Positions 52,470 to 61,135 of a DNA stretch of 64,000 nt are shown here, piece by piece. How positions within the stretch are numbered: position 1 is the first letter of the stretch; every line of letters begins with the position of its first letter. Location of the stretch: positions 1,178,001 through 1,242,000 of the forward strand of contig NZ_CP042476.1 of NCBI RefSeq assembly GCF_007993795.1, read 5' to 3'. Under the pieces are notes generated by a model. It ran no database searches. It was not told where the DNA came from and worked only from the letters and a program-made list of their open reading frames with translations. This DNA is from Antarcticibacterium arcticum (lineage in GTDB: Bacteria > Bacteroidota > Bacteroidia > Flavobacteriales > Flavobacteriaceae). Both the position numbers and the translations under genes were made by a program.

Positions 52470-52526
52470 GGAGGTTCTTTAGCTGTCATGAAAGTACCTC
52501 CCAATTTCTCTTTGTATTTTTCATAA
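52470..52526 (+). promoter_or_regulatory. Leader stem-loop with a 12-codon ORF upstream of RteC
   Basis: GGAGGTTCTTT (52470-52480) pairs with AAAGTACCTCC (52491-52501) with one mismatch. An AAGGAGGT Shine-Dalgarno-like string is inside the left arm, and ATG 52488 starts MKVPPNFSLYFS with stop at 52526. It may be an attenuation leader for RteC, as known for leader peptides in CTnDOT control; here it is inferred from sequence alone. Confidence 0.45.
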
Positions 52527-52600
52527 TCGACAGACCTAAACTAACTATCTAACCATTCATTTAAAGAAATATATGAGGCTTTACAGTAAAATTGTTACAG

Positions 52601-53437
52601 ATGAATCCAGAATTGCTCTCATACAAGCTATCGGAAGAACTAAAGGAAATCGAACTTCACAGTAAGAATATCCTTGAGCAATCCTATCGCTCTATTGAAG
52701 TATGTCGCAACCTACTCATTACACTCAAAAGAGAAGTCATAGCTAAAGGCTTTGACTCTATTGAAGCCGAAATTGAATTCTTTAAAACAATAAAACAGGC
52801 TCCCCTTGTTCATCTAATTTATTTCTCAGAAATTCATTCCTTTGAAATCCAGTTTCCAAAAGCGGATAAAAACTCCCAGCTTAAATTCATCAAAAAGAAA
52901 ATTGGTAAGCTAAACCGTTTCTTTCTGTACAATTTGGATTTTGGGCAGTATGTCAATTCAGGTGCCATCCATTTCGACAAAGAATATTATACCCGGGATT
53001 ATCTGGATAGCTATCATATCACTACTTCTAAATTCTATTTTCAGGACCCTGATTTTTGCTCGCCCAGGGATATGCTCTTAGGAAAATTCAACGCCTACAA
53101 TAATTTGGTTACTTATCTGGATGAACGAATGTCCAATCTTGAAAATAATCTTAATGGGAAAGAGGTAAAGCAGCACGCTACCGAAAAAATACATTGGCCA
53201 TTTACTAATTCAGATTGGGTGGAATTGGTTTATGCCCTATGGTATAATGGACTTCGGAACCAGAATGGCCTCAGCATTATGAAGGTTTCGCAAAAGCTTC
53301 AGGAAATTTTTGATTATACACCAAGGGACATCTACAAAACCAACCAGGATATCAAGGGCAGAAAAAATAGCAGGACGTTATTCCTGGATCGATTAGCGAC
53401 CTCACTACTCTCTGAAATGGATAAGAGCGAAGAATAG
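52601..53437 (+). CDS. rteC: RteC-family conjugative element regulator
   Basis: ATG 52601 (MNPELLSYKLSEELKEIE) is preferred over TTG 52592. The 278-residue protein has the RteC core, with QLKFIKKKIGKLNRFFLYNLDFGQYVNSGAIHFDKEYYTRDYLDSYHITTSKFYFQDPDFCSPRDMLLGKFNAYNNLVTYL, and WVELVYALWYNGLRNQNGLSIMKVSQKLQEIFDYTPRDIYKTNQDIKGRKNSRTLFLDRL at the C-terminus. In CTnDOT, RteC activates excision genes. It marks this DNA as a conjugative element. Confidence 0.88.
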   Translation: MNPELLSYKLSEELKEIELHSKNILEQSYRSIEVCRNLLITLKREVIAKGFDSIEAEIEFFKTIKQAPLVHLIYFSEIHSFEIQFPKADKNSQLKFIKKKIGKLNRFFLYNLDFGQYVNSGAIHFDKEYYTRDYLDSYHITTSKFYFQDPDFCSPRDMLLGKFNAYNNLVTYLDERMSNLENNLNGKEVKQHATEKIHWPFTNSDWVELVYALWYNGLRNQNGLSIMKVSQKLQEIFDYTPRDIYKTNQDIKGRKNSRTLFLDRLATSLLSEMDKSEE

Positions 53438-53757
53438 ATAATTCCCATTTTTTCGATCTTCCAAAATTGTTAAAAAAAGACCGTACTACGGTTGACCTAC
53501 CGAAATTGATATTTTTATTCAAATCTTCATTTAATTTAATCTTATTTGAAGATTTAGGTTTAAAATCTGTAGGATAAAAACAGCCAAAATCTATCAAATA
53601 TCAAGATGTTAAATTTTGACCATACTACGGCCGTACTGGGGAACAAAATCCAGTAATCCCTCCCAATTTTGTAGAACGAAAGTCAAACCTTGATAGGGGC
53701 TATCAATTAAAAAGATTTAACCATTTGATAGTCCCTTTCTTTAAAAACCGTTCTATT
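53438..53757. promoter_or_regulatory. Gap with repeated GACCRTACTACGG motifs
   Basis: The motif GACCGTACTACGG (53479-53491, with perfect CCGTA-C-TACGG palindrome) and GACCATACTACGG (53618-53630, followed by CCGTACTGGGG) lie 139 bp apart in the gap between RteC and the next HTH gene. The same CCGTA/TACGG halves occur at 52391-52428. The stretch may be an operator region; an attachment or transfer site is also possible. No gene is seen. Confidence 0.5.
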
Positions 53758-54039
53758 ATGCCAACAAGTATCATTACCACAGACGATCTTCGGGAGTTCA
53801 AATTAGAATTGCTCGAGGAGATTAAAAATCTCATCACCAAACAATCATCAGGAACTTTAAAGAAATATTTAAAATCTTCCGATGTAATGGACCTGCTCCA
53901 GGTAAGTCCGGGAACTCTTCAAAATCTAAGAATTAACGGCACCCTACCCTACACCAAAGTTGGAGGAATTATTTACTATGATGCCGTGGAAATCCAAAAC
54001 GTGATGACCGCCAATCGGGTACATCACAAATTTGAATAA
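53758..54039 (+). CDS. Small helix-turn-helix (excisionase-like) protein
   Basis: ATG 53758 (MPTSIITTDDLREFKLELLEEIKNLI) is preferred over TTG 53725. The 93-residue protein has a coiled start and a MerR/excisionase-type winged helix, LKSSDVMDLLQVSPGTLQNLRINGTLPYTKVGGIIYYDAVEIQNVM. Such proteins in CTnDOT-like elements act as transfer or excision regulators. It lies 5 bp before the next gene. Confidence 0.78.
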   Translation: MPTSIITTDDLREFKLELLEEIKNLITKQSSGTLKKYLKSSDVMDLLQVSPGTLQNLRINGTLPYTKVGGIIYYDAVEIQNVMTANRVHHKFE

Positions 54040-54044
54040 CTACT

Positions 54045-54797
54045 ATGAATTATATTAAGCAACTGAATGCGGCTTTTGAAAAGTTCTTTTTTGATGACCG
54101 TTTGAACCCGACCCATATTAGCTTGTATATGGCTTTATTTCAGGAATGGAATAGCAGCCGGTTTGCCGATGAATTTTTCGTTAACCGCAGGGAACTGATG
54201 CGCGTGGCCAAGATCGGCTCAAAATCCACCTACCATCGGTGTATTGTTGAACTGGATAAATGGGATTATCTCTCATATTTTCCGTCCAGCAATCCGTACA
54301 AAGGCAGTAAAATCAAGATGTTCATTATCGAGACATCAGATGAATCTTTCACGGGAGATCACGATCCCATATTGGAACAGCTTGCGGAACAGTACCATCC
54401 CAAAAATGAACCAGTAGTGTACCGGCACTGTCCCAATAAGGGACAAGCAGTGAACCCACACCGTCCCGTGAGTGGACAAGCATTGGTATCTAATATAAAC
54501 AATACTAAACAAATAAACATTAATAAACAGCCAAAGGACAGGCAGGCTGTTTTATATTTTTTTGAAGAAAAAAGATTTCCTGCCGATGAAGGAAAAAAAT
54601 TCTTTGAGCACTACCAGGAAAGAGATTGGAAAACTAGCGATGAAAATGAGGTAAGGGATTGGCGGGCCTTAGCCAAAAACTGGATGGATCGTGCTGAATT
54701 GTACGGCTCAGAAAACAGCCAAACTAAAAAGGGAGTGTCCCACAACAGGGACAACCTCAAAACCACTAAAATCAAAGACTATGGTCAACCCCTCTAA
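54045..54797 (+). CDS. Helix-turn-helix protein of conjugative elements
   Basis: The 250-residue protein starts MNYIKQLNAAFEKFFFDDRLNPTHISLYMALFQEWNSSRFADEFFVNRRELMRVAKIGSKSTYHRCIVELDKWDYLSYFPS, a winged helix like replication initiation or transcription proteins. A Gln/Asn-rich linker leads to a short C-terminal domain with VLYFFEEKRFPADEGKKFFEHYQ and DWRALAKNWMDRAELY, common in elements of this kind. It overlaps the ATPase gene by 17 bp. Role in replication or transfer is inferred. Confidence 0.7.
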   Translation: MNYIKQLNAAFEKFFFDDRLNPTHISLYMALFQEWNSSRFADEFFVNRRELMRVAKIGSKSTYHRCIVELDKWDYLSYFPSSNPYKGSKIKMFIIETSDESFTGDHDPILEQLAEQYHPKNEPVVYRHCPNKGQAVNPHRPVSGQALVSNINNTKQININKQPKDRQAVLYFFEEKRFPADEGKKFFEHYQERDWKTSDENEVRDWRALAKNWMDRAELYGSENSQTKKGVSHNRDNLKTTKIKDYGQPL

Positions 54798-55443
54798 AAT
54801 AATCGAAGGCGGTGTAGAATTTTCGCTGGGGAAATTTGATGGAAAATCGGTGCTTTACGATTTTCCTAAAATCCTGGTGTACCTCAATGCAAAGGGAAAG
54901 CTTTTATTTGGTGAAAAATTCAAGATCTACGAGGAAGACCGAGATATTATACTAAAGTTGAGTTCTTACTTTATCAAAGACAAAAAGAGCTGCCAGAAGT
55001 CTGGAATTGATGTTGAAAAAGGCCTTTTACTGTCAGGTCCCGTAGGATGTGGAAAAACCAGCCTAATGAAACTTCTCCGTCACCTGGTTCCCCTGCAAAG
55101 ACCTTACGAGATGATTCCATGCCGCAACGTTGTTTTTAGCTTTAATCATCTTGGCTATAAAACAATCGAAGATTACGGAAACACTAAACTCTACTGCTTT
55201 GATGATTTAGGGATAGAACCCCCCGGAAGGTTCTACGGAAAAGATTGTAATGTTATGGGAGAAGTGCTGTTATCGCGTCATGAACTTTTTCTTCAGACAA
55301 ATCAAAAGGTTAAAACTCACGCCACAACAAACCTGAATGCCGAGGAACTGGAAGAACGTTACGGAAACAGAGTCCGAAGCCGAATGCGAGAATTATTCAA
55401 TCTTGTTGCTTTTGATGAGACCGCGGGAGATAAAAGAAAATAG
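54781..55443 (+). CDS. DnaC/IstB-like ATPase
   Basis: ATG 54781 (MVNPSKIIEGGVEFSL) is preferred; the frame itself is open from 54691. The 220-residue product has a Walker A LLLSGPVGCGKTSLMKLL, Walker B LYCFDDLGIEP, and an ATTNLNAEELEERYGNRVRSRMRELF sensor region, as in helicase-loader ATPases. It overlaps the previous gene by 17 bp. Loading of a helicase during element replication is inferred. Confidence 0.82.
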   Translation: MVNPSKIIEGGVEFSLGKFDGKSVLYDFPKILVYLNAKGKLLFGEKFKIYEEDRDIILKLSSYFIKDKKSCQKSGIDVEKGLLLSGPVGCGKTSLMKLLRHLVPLQRPYEMIPCRNVVFSFNHLGYKTIEDYGNTKLYCFDDLGIEPPGRFYGKDCNVMGEVLLSRHELFLQTNQKVKTHATTNLNAEELEERYGNRVRSRMRELFNLVAFDETAGDKRK

Positions 55444-55445
55444 AA

Positions 55446-55751
55446 ATGGATCGCAACGGTTTAATAAACATTTACGAGCAGTATTGTTTAAACAATTATA
55501 GATATGGATTTTTTATAAGGGAAAGTACCTGGAAATCTATTGGTAAGGTACTTTTTATTGTAGGTATTAAAGAGGGAGATAATCTCAAAGGAAATCCGCC
55601 ATATTTCAATAATCCCAAAGTTTATGTGAAACTTTTTTATGCATTTTCAATTGGAGAGATTAATAGGAATACAAATTCCAGGGTTATAAAAATATGTGAT
55701 GGAGGGACTTATCGATATCAATCCGTCGATGAAAACTTTAGATTTTCCTAA
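55446..55751 (+). CDS. Unknown 101-residue protein
   Basis: The frame starts MDRNGLINIYEQYCLNNYRYGFFIRESTWKSIGKVLFIVGIKEGDNLKGNPPYFNNPKVYVKLFY and ends YRYQSVDENFRFS. It is mixed alpha/beta with no membrane segment. It lies 2 bp after the ATPase gene, so it is likely cotranscribed. I do not recognise a family. No metal or DNA-binding motif is visible. Confidence 0.6.
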   Translation: MDRNGLINIYEQYCLNNYRYGFFIRESTWKSIGKVLFIVGIKEGDNLKGNPPYFNNPKVYVKLFYAFSIGEINRNTNSRVIKICDGGTYRYQSVDENFRFS

Positions 55752-55784
55752 GGTATCCATAATATTGAATGAATAATAGCATAA

Positions 55785-55901
55785 CTAATCGTGCGGCCAT
55801 TTTTTATTTTTTAAGTCCAACAGATGCTTTAAAGTTTCCGATACGAAAGCTTTTACAACATCCCCAATTCTTTTAATTACTTCTAAAAATGCTTCTTTCA
55901 T
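55785..55901 (-). CDS. Short ORF coupled to the amidase
   Basis: The 38-codon frame MKEAFLEVIKRIGDVVKAFV... ends NKKWPHD. Its ATG overlaps the amidase stop (TAATG at 55901), a common coupling sign. It is an amphipathic helix. It could be a small transfer protein or merely chance; I know no family match. Opposite in strand to the tra genes. Confidence 0.45.
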   Translation of the reverse strand: MKEAFLEVIKRIGDVVKAFVSETLKHLLDLKNKKWPHD

Positions 55902-56551
55902 TATTCCGATTTTAAATGATTATTTATTCCTGACAAAATAGCCAATGCTATTGCTGTAATACCTGATGGTCTCGAAAAATGCACTGCCTCAACCGGATTA
56001 TTTAGAAAACCTACTTCAATTAGAATAGCGGGACAAAACTTAAACATTTCCCTCAATACCTGAAAATCGGCAAACTTCATCCCCCTGTTTTCAATGTTTA
56101 TTTTAAAAGTAGACCCTCTTAGAATTTCATTCCCAAGAGCAATTGAAGTTCTGGTGTTATACTCAAATTTTTTGGATTCAGAAATAAATGTAAAAATTTC
56201 CATTCCCCGGGCATCGCTATAAAATGAATTGCAATGCAAGGAAATAAATATATCTCCCCTTAATGATTTTGCTAAGTTGATTCTTTCTGAAAGGCTGAAA
56301 AAACTATCATCATATCTTGTAAGATAAATATCATACTCATCTCCAAATATTAATTTATTGAGCCTGATCATTTCTTTTCCTATGGCCAGTACAACATCTT
56401 TTTCCTGGATTCCATTTATTCCGATCGCACCAGGGTCTTTTCCTCCATGACCAACATCGACAATAATTCTTTTTTGATGTTCTTTTCCCTGCCCAAAAAT
56501 GACACACATTTTCAGGAGCAAAACCAGAAAAATGACGTTTTTCAGCCTCAT
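55901..56551 (-). CDS. N-acetylmuramoyl-L-alanine amidase (exported)
   Basis: The 216-residue protein has a signal peptide (VIFLVLLLKMCVIFGQG) and the amidase_3 core: RIIVDVGHGGKDPGAIGINGIQEKDV (first His), IFISLHCNSFYSDARGMEIF (second His), and ILIEVGFLNNPVEAV (Glu). These hold zinc and the catalytic residues. It cuts peptidoglycan, likely to open the wall for the conjugation machine. It runs opposite to the tra genes and has the short ORF at its end. Confidence 0.9.
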   Translation of the reverse strand: MRLKNVIFLVLLLKMCVIFGQGKEHQKRIIVDVGHGGKDPGAIGINGIQEKDVVLAIGKEMIRLNKLIFGDEYDIYLTRYDDSFFSLSERINLAKSLRGDIFISLHCNSFYSDARGMEIFTFISESKKFEYNTRTSIALGNEILRGSTFKINIENRGMKFADFQVLREMFKFCPAILIEVGFLNNPVEAVHFSRPSGITAIALAILSGINNHLKSE

Positions 56552-56744
56552 GAGTATTAAAAATTTTCAGGTTATTACCAGTTCTCCTGGTGATTTCAAT
56601 TCAATTTGACATCAATTATTACCAAAATAAACCATCCAAAATCAAATATTATTTTTATTTATTTTGCTGATTTACAGGTATTTATATCGAAATATATGTA
56701 TTTTTTCTGTAACAAAAACAAAACAAAAATTTAAACAGTTCGTT

Positions 56745-57032
56745 ATGAAAAAATCAATCTATCCCACACTTTTTTTGTCAATGATTTCATTCCCGCTTTT
56801 CGCACAGATTGGCGGGATTGAAAATTCAGTAAATGATGTTGCTGAGACTATCAGGACTATTTTTCCAATCCTCCTAGGAGTGATCTTTCTTGTCGGCTTC
56901 CTGTTTAATGCAGGCCACTTCTTTGGAGAAAATGCAGACCTAAAAAAAGGAATTACCCGGGTACTGGTCTTTGTCCTTATTGCAGGAGCAGTCGTGGGCA
57001 TCTTCACCTATTTGATTTCAATCGTGGTCTAA
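56745..57032 (+). CDS. traE: TraE-like protein (DUF4134)
   Basis: ATG 56745 (MKKSIYPTLFLSMISFPLFAQIGG) gives a clean signal; the longer frame to 56664 does not. The 95-residue product has two helices (IFPILLGVIFLVGFLFNAGHFFG; VFVLIAGAVVGIFTYLISIVV), as in DUF4134 TraE proteins of Bacteroidota elements, a TrbC/VirB2-like pilin group. It lies directly before traF with a one-base overlap. Confidence 0.85.
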   Translation: MKKSIYPTLFLSMISFPLFAQIGGIENSVNDVAETIRTIFPILLGVIFLVGFLFNAGHFFGENADLKKGITRVLVFVLIAGAVVGIFTYLISIVV

Positions 57033-57325
57033 TGAAACAATTTGAAATCTATAGAAACATTAGGAAAAAGGCAGTCATTTTTGGGCTGCCCATCTCCTCT
57101 TTTGCTCTAATGATGATTTGTGTAGTAGCTTCTTTACTGGTCATCATTTTCTCTTTCAGTTTCTGGATCATCATTGGTGCTTCGTTCTTCAATTGTGTCC
57201 TTTATTTAATACTGATCAGAATAACCAAAAAAACACAGCTCCTTCCGATATCCGGAAGATTTCCAGAACTCATCAGCAACAGAAAATATTCAGGCTTTAA
57301 TTATGAACAAGATCAATCTATCTGA
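57032..57325 (+). CDS. traF: TraF-like protein (DUF4133)
   Basis: The 97-residue protein starts MKQFEIYRNIRKKAVIFGLPISSFALMMICVVASLLVIIFSFSFWIIIGASFFNCVLYLILIRI with two helices and ends SNRKYSGFNYEQDQSI. This matches DUF4133 TraF proteins (VirB3-like). It overlaps traE by one base and traG by 23 bp, so the genes are cotranscribed. Confidence 0.85.
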   Translation: MKQFEIYRNIRKKAVIFGLPISSFALMMICVVASLLVIIFSFSFWIIIGASFFNCVLYLILIRITKKTQLLPISGRFPELISNRKYSGFNYEQDQSI

Positions 57326-59714
57326 CTTTGCTCCTATTATAGATATTCAGAACAATATCATTTTTGCTAATAATGGAAATGTAGTTCTGTGCTATGAGGG
57401 TATCCTACCTGAAGTTTATTCTTTATCTGAAAAGGATCTTGAAGACCTACATGGGGTTTGGTTCCAGGCTTTAAAATCTTTGCCCACTGGAAGTGTGGTA
57501 CACAAACAGGACATTTATTTAAAAAAATCTTATTCAGCAGAGTTATTACCCAATACAACCTTTTTAGAAAAAGCAACTCATGACCATTTCCAGGGTAGGC
57601 TATTTATGGAACATCGCTGCTATTTATTTTTTATCCTCACCAAAAATAAAGCTTTAAATAATCCAAAGTATGTCAATCCATTTCGAAAAATTTCTAAAGG
57701 AATACCTCAGGAAATTGATGATAATCTCAAAAGGTTTATCAGCTCGGTCAGCGATTCGGTCTCCTATATCAATAACAGCCGTAAAATGTCCTTTCTTCCT
57801 TTGGGTGCTGCGGAAATTCAGTCTTTGAGCAATAGCTTCTTTAATGGTTTTCAAAATGGATTTGATACAGATATGCTGCTCGATAAATCTAATATTCAGG
57901 TTGGCGATAATTATTTTGATGCCCTGGCTATCAACAGCGAACGCTGTTTTGGCGAAACTGTTCAGAGCAGTAAGATCAATGAGAGGTTTACTTCCGATGA
58001 TTTTATATTCCACCAGGGCTTTATTGACGGCCTCGGATTGACCCTTAATGAAAATCATATGGTAAATCAAATTTTTTACCTGGATGATAAACAAAAATGG
58101 CGGAAACTCCTTGATAACAAAATCGAAGAACTTCAAAAAAGTTCAAACTTTGGATCCCAGAACAAGGTTGTGCTGGGTAAAATTCAGCATATCCTTGACC
58201 AGATAAATGCGGATGATACTTCCAGAATTATCCGTGGCCATCTCAATGTCATCTATTGGGCTAAGGAAGCCGGAGAGCTGGCTCAGATAGCTTCGAAAGT
58301 AAAGACTAAATTTAAGGAACTGGATATTACGCCGTACTACCCACGGGGAGAAGAACGTAAAAATTATGTTCTAAATAGTTACTGTTGCTTTTCTTCCAAC
58401 TTTTCCAATGCAGATTTATATGTGACTGATTTAAAGCACGCTCTTTGCCTGCTGATCAATAACACTAATTACAAATCGGATCCTACAGGAATCATCTTTA
58501 ACGACCGGGAACATAATATCCCTGTGCTAAAGGATGTATGGGACGAGAAGAAGAAGCGTATTAAAGCACGAAACTTTGCCATTTTTGCTCCTACAGGGGA
58601 AGGAAAATCTTTCCTGGCCAATAATATTCTGCGGCAGTACTTCGAGAGCGGAGTACGCCTGGTGATCATTGATCTTGGTGGATCCTATACAAAATTCGCA
58701 AAGTTATATCCTGAAAATTATATAGTGCTAAGATATGAAAGTGGAAAAAATTTGGGCATTAATCCATTTTACATCAGTAACTCAAAGGATATCACGCCTG
58801 AACGCCTGGAAGATTTGTCAATGTTCCTGTTTGAATTGTTCGGTTCCGATTTAAAAGTGACCAAAACACAGTCTGTTTCGGTAAAAAAAATATTGCGCCA
58901 CTACTATTCGAATGTTTCTGAAAAACATTCCCTGGATAGTTTTTATCGGTTTATAGAAAGCAATCAAAAAGATCTACTTCCAAAACTCAAGATCCATCCC
59001 GATTATTTCAACACAGTCAACTTTCTACACGTGATGTCCGAATATGTTGGGGATGGCCTGTACAGCTTTCTTTTTGAGATTAGCGAGGACCAGACCTATA
59101 AAATTGAGGACAAACGATTGATTGTTTTTGAGCTTGATGAAGTAAAGGATAATAAGGAAGTTCTTTCGGTAATGCTTAAGCTGATCAAATCTGCTATCCA
59201 GCGAACCATTTGGAAAAACCCTGCGGAGAAAGGAATTATCCTGTTTGATGAATTTGCGAAGCAGTTGAAATTCGAGAATGTACTGGAAAGCGTGGAATTT
59301 TATTATCAGGCGATTCGGAAACAGAACGGGGCAATCGGTATCATCTTACAATCTATTAACCAGCTGCCGAACAATTCCACCTCGGCAAGTATCCTGGAGA
59401 ACACCCAGGTCATTTACAGCCTCCACAATGAAAAGGGATATAACGAGCTGGCCAAGCGGTTAAACCTTTCCAGTCACGATCTTAACCAGTTAAAATCCAT
59501 CAGGAACAATCTTTCCGGAGTTCGCAAGTACACCGAGATGTTTATCAAGATTGGGAAGGAAAGCAATGTCTTTCGGCTTGAAGTACCAAGGGAAGTTTAT
59601 GCAGCTTATCTGACCGATGGATTCGAAAATGAAGAAATAATGAAGCTTTATGAAAAACATCAGGACATGGAGAAAGCAATTACAGAGTATTCATCCAAAA
59701 AAATAAAAATATGA
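57303..59714 (+). CDS. traG: TraG conjugation ATPase (VirB4-like)
   Basis: The 803-residue protein has the Walker A APTGEGKS (429-436), a Walker B (GIILFDEFAKQL) and the typical TraG domains, including VVLCYEGILPEVYSLSEKDLE at the start. It drives pilus or transfer-channel assembly at the inner membrane. The length fits CTnDOT TraG. It overlaps traF by 23 bp and the next gene by 4 bp. Confidence 0.93.
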   Translation: MNKINLSDFAPIIDIQNNIIFANNGNVVLCYEGILPEVYSLSEKDLEDLHGVWFQALKSLPTGSVVHKQDIYLKKSYSAELLPNTTFLEKATHDHFQGRLFMEHRCYLFFILTKNKALNNPKYVNPFRKISKGIPQEIDDNLKRFISSVSDSVSYINNSRKMSFLPLGAAEIQSLSNSFFNGFQNGFDTDMLLDKSNIQVGDNYFDALAINSERCFGETVQSSKINERFTSDDFIFHQGFIDGLGLTLNENHMVNQIFYLDDKQKWRKLLDNKIEELQKSSNFGSQNKVVLGKIQHILDQINADDTSRIIRGHLNVIYWAKEAGELAQIASKVKTKFKELDITPYYPRGEERKNYVLNSYCCFSSNFSNADLYVTDLKHALCLLINNTNYKSDPTGIIFNDREHNIPVLKDVWDEKKKRIKARNFAIFAPTGEGKSFLANNILRQYFESGVRLVIIDLGGSYTKFAKLYPENYIVLRYESGKNLGINPFYISNSKDITPERLEDLSMFLFELFGSDLKVTKTQSVSVKKILRHYYSNVSEKHSLDSFYRFIESNQKDLLPKLKIHPDYFNTVNFLHVMSEYVGDGLYSFLFEISEDQTYKIEDKRLIVFELDEVKDNKEVLSVMLKLIKSAIQRTIWKNPAEKGIILFDEFAKQLKFENVLESVEFYYQAIRKQNGAIGIILQSINQLPNNSTSASILENTQVIYSLHNEKGYNELAKRLNLSSHDLNQLKSIRNNLSGVRKYTEMFIKIGKESNVFRLEVPREVYAAYLTDGFENEEIMKLYEKHQDMEKAITEYSSKKIKI

Positions 59715-60280
59715 GAACAAAAATTTTAATTCTTGGAATGGCTATCTTTTTTAGTCTAAACACCCGGGCCCAGGGAATGCCGGTTTACGATAATACGAAC
59801 TTTATCAGCCTGGTGAAGTCGCTGGTCGAATCTGCCAAGCAAACTTCCCAACTTTTAAAAACTGCTGAATTCCTGAAACAGCAGAAAGAAAATCTTGAAA
59901 AAGTAAACAATGTAGTTAAGCAGTTAAAAGCCGTACAGGAAATAGGCCGGAACAATCAACGTCTTATCAACGTAATGCAGAATGACTTACAGGACATTCT
60001 TAACTCACCCTATATCAAACCAGAGGAAATCCAACGGGTGACTGAATCTTTTAGCTCCATTGTAGAAAACTCATTGGAAACAATGGACTTTATTGATGAA
60101 ATCCTGTCCAGCGATTACCTCAAAATGAGCGATGCCGACCGTGCGTACATCCTAAAAGAAAAAGAAGAAGAATCCAAAATTATGGTTTCAGAAATCACAT
60201 TGAAAACGAAGCGATACCGTGATATTATTTCTTTCCGAAAGATGCAGGATAAAATCAATAATCGTGAAACAGAATATTAA
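59711..60280 (+). CDS. traI: TraI-like exported protein (DUF4141)
   Basis: The 189-residue protein has a signal peptide ending NTRAQG and long helices (LKTAEFLKQQKENLEKVNNVVKQLKAVQEIGRNN), as in DUF4141/TrbJ-like proteins (VirB5-like). It overlaps traG by 4 bp and lies 2 bp before traJ. It probably acts in the periplasm in pilus assembly. No TraH-like gene precedes it here. Confidence 0.85.
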   Translation: MRTKILILGMAIFFSLNTRAQGMPVYDNTNFISLVKSLVESAKQTSQLLKTAEFLKQQKENLEKVNNVVKQLKAVQEIGRNNQRLINVMQNDLQDILNSPYIKPEEIQRVTESFSSIVENSLETMDFIDEILSSDYLKMSDADRAYILKEKEEESKIMVSEITLKTKRYRDIISFRKMQDKINNRETEY

Positions 60281-60282
60281 TT

Positions 60283-61125
60283 ATGGCTGCTAATATCATC
60301 TTAGGAATAGGTCTGGAATATGTTGATACCATTTTCCAGACCATACAAAATAGTAATTTCTCGCAATATACCATTGCTGGAATGAAAACGCTTGCCGTCC
60401 TTTTCTTTTTAGTCAATATCCTCAAAAAATACAGTGAGGGCGTTGCGGATAAGGATGGCTATACCTGGGGGTTAAGCCCTGGAGAACTGGCCAAAAACTT
60501 TGCTGTCGTGCTACTGGTAATTTTCTCGACACAAATTCTAGGCTTTTTTGATGGTATTTTAGTGGCCATTGAAGGCCAATATCGCGGCACGGCCCCGGCT
60601 TTACTTCCTTTACAGATGCAGGATATTCCTATTGAAGATGAAGTAAACATTATAAAAGCAGCTCAGGCTGCAATGGCATTGCTCTATGAAGCTTTGGTAA
60701 CACCCCTTTTTGGTTTCAAAATATTCGCTTTTATAGGAAGCACTATTCTATGGATTCTAGATCTGTTCATTTATCCGTTGTTTTTGGCAGAACGCTTTTT
60801 CCTACTGGGGATTATGCAAGCGTTTTTCCCATTGGTCATCAGTCTGGCCGTTTTTGAAAAATTCCGTTCGTTGGCTTATAATTTTTTCAAATTGTATACA
60901 GCGGTCTATATGCTGGTACCGGCCTTCTTCTTGGTCAATGTCTTTGTCAATGCCATTTATACTGAGGTAAACACCAACTTTTGGACGAACTTGTTCGGGA
61001 CGGATGTAGGCAGCGGCTTTTTTGCCCCGGTTGTACAGCTTGGTTCGGTAGGGTTTATCGTCTTCCTCAAGTTTAAACTGTACCGGCGCGCTACATCATT
61101 TACCCTGAAATTATTTACTGCCTAA
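60283..61125 (+). CDS. traJ: TraJ conjugation protein (VirB6-like)
   Basis: The 280-residue protein has about six helices, with LKTLAVLFFLVNILKKYSEG-like segments near residue 30 and SPGELAKNFAVVLLVIFSTQILGFFDGIL, and long helices to residue 270. This fits TraJ of Bacteroidota elements, a polytopic channel component. It follows traI by 2 bp and precedes traK by 10 bp. Confidence 0.87.
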   Translation: MAANIILGIGLEYVDTIFQTIQNSNFSQYTIAGMKTLAVLFFLVNILKKYSEGVADKDGYTWGLSPGELAKNFAVVLLVIFSTQILGFFDGILVAIEGQYRGTAPALLPLQMQDIPIEDEVNIIKAAQAAMALLYEALVTPLFGFKIFAFIGSTILWILDLFIYPLFLAERFFLLGIMQAFFPLVISLAVFEKFRSLAYNFFKLYTAVYMLVPAFFLVNVFVNAIYTEVNTNFWTNLFGTDVGSGFFAPVVQLGSVGFIVFLKFKLYRRATSFTLKLFTA

Positions 61126-61135
61126 AACTGATACA

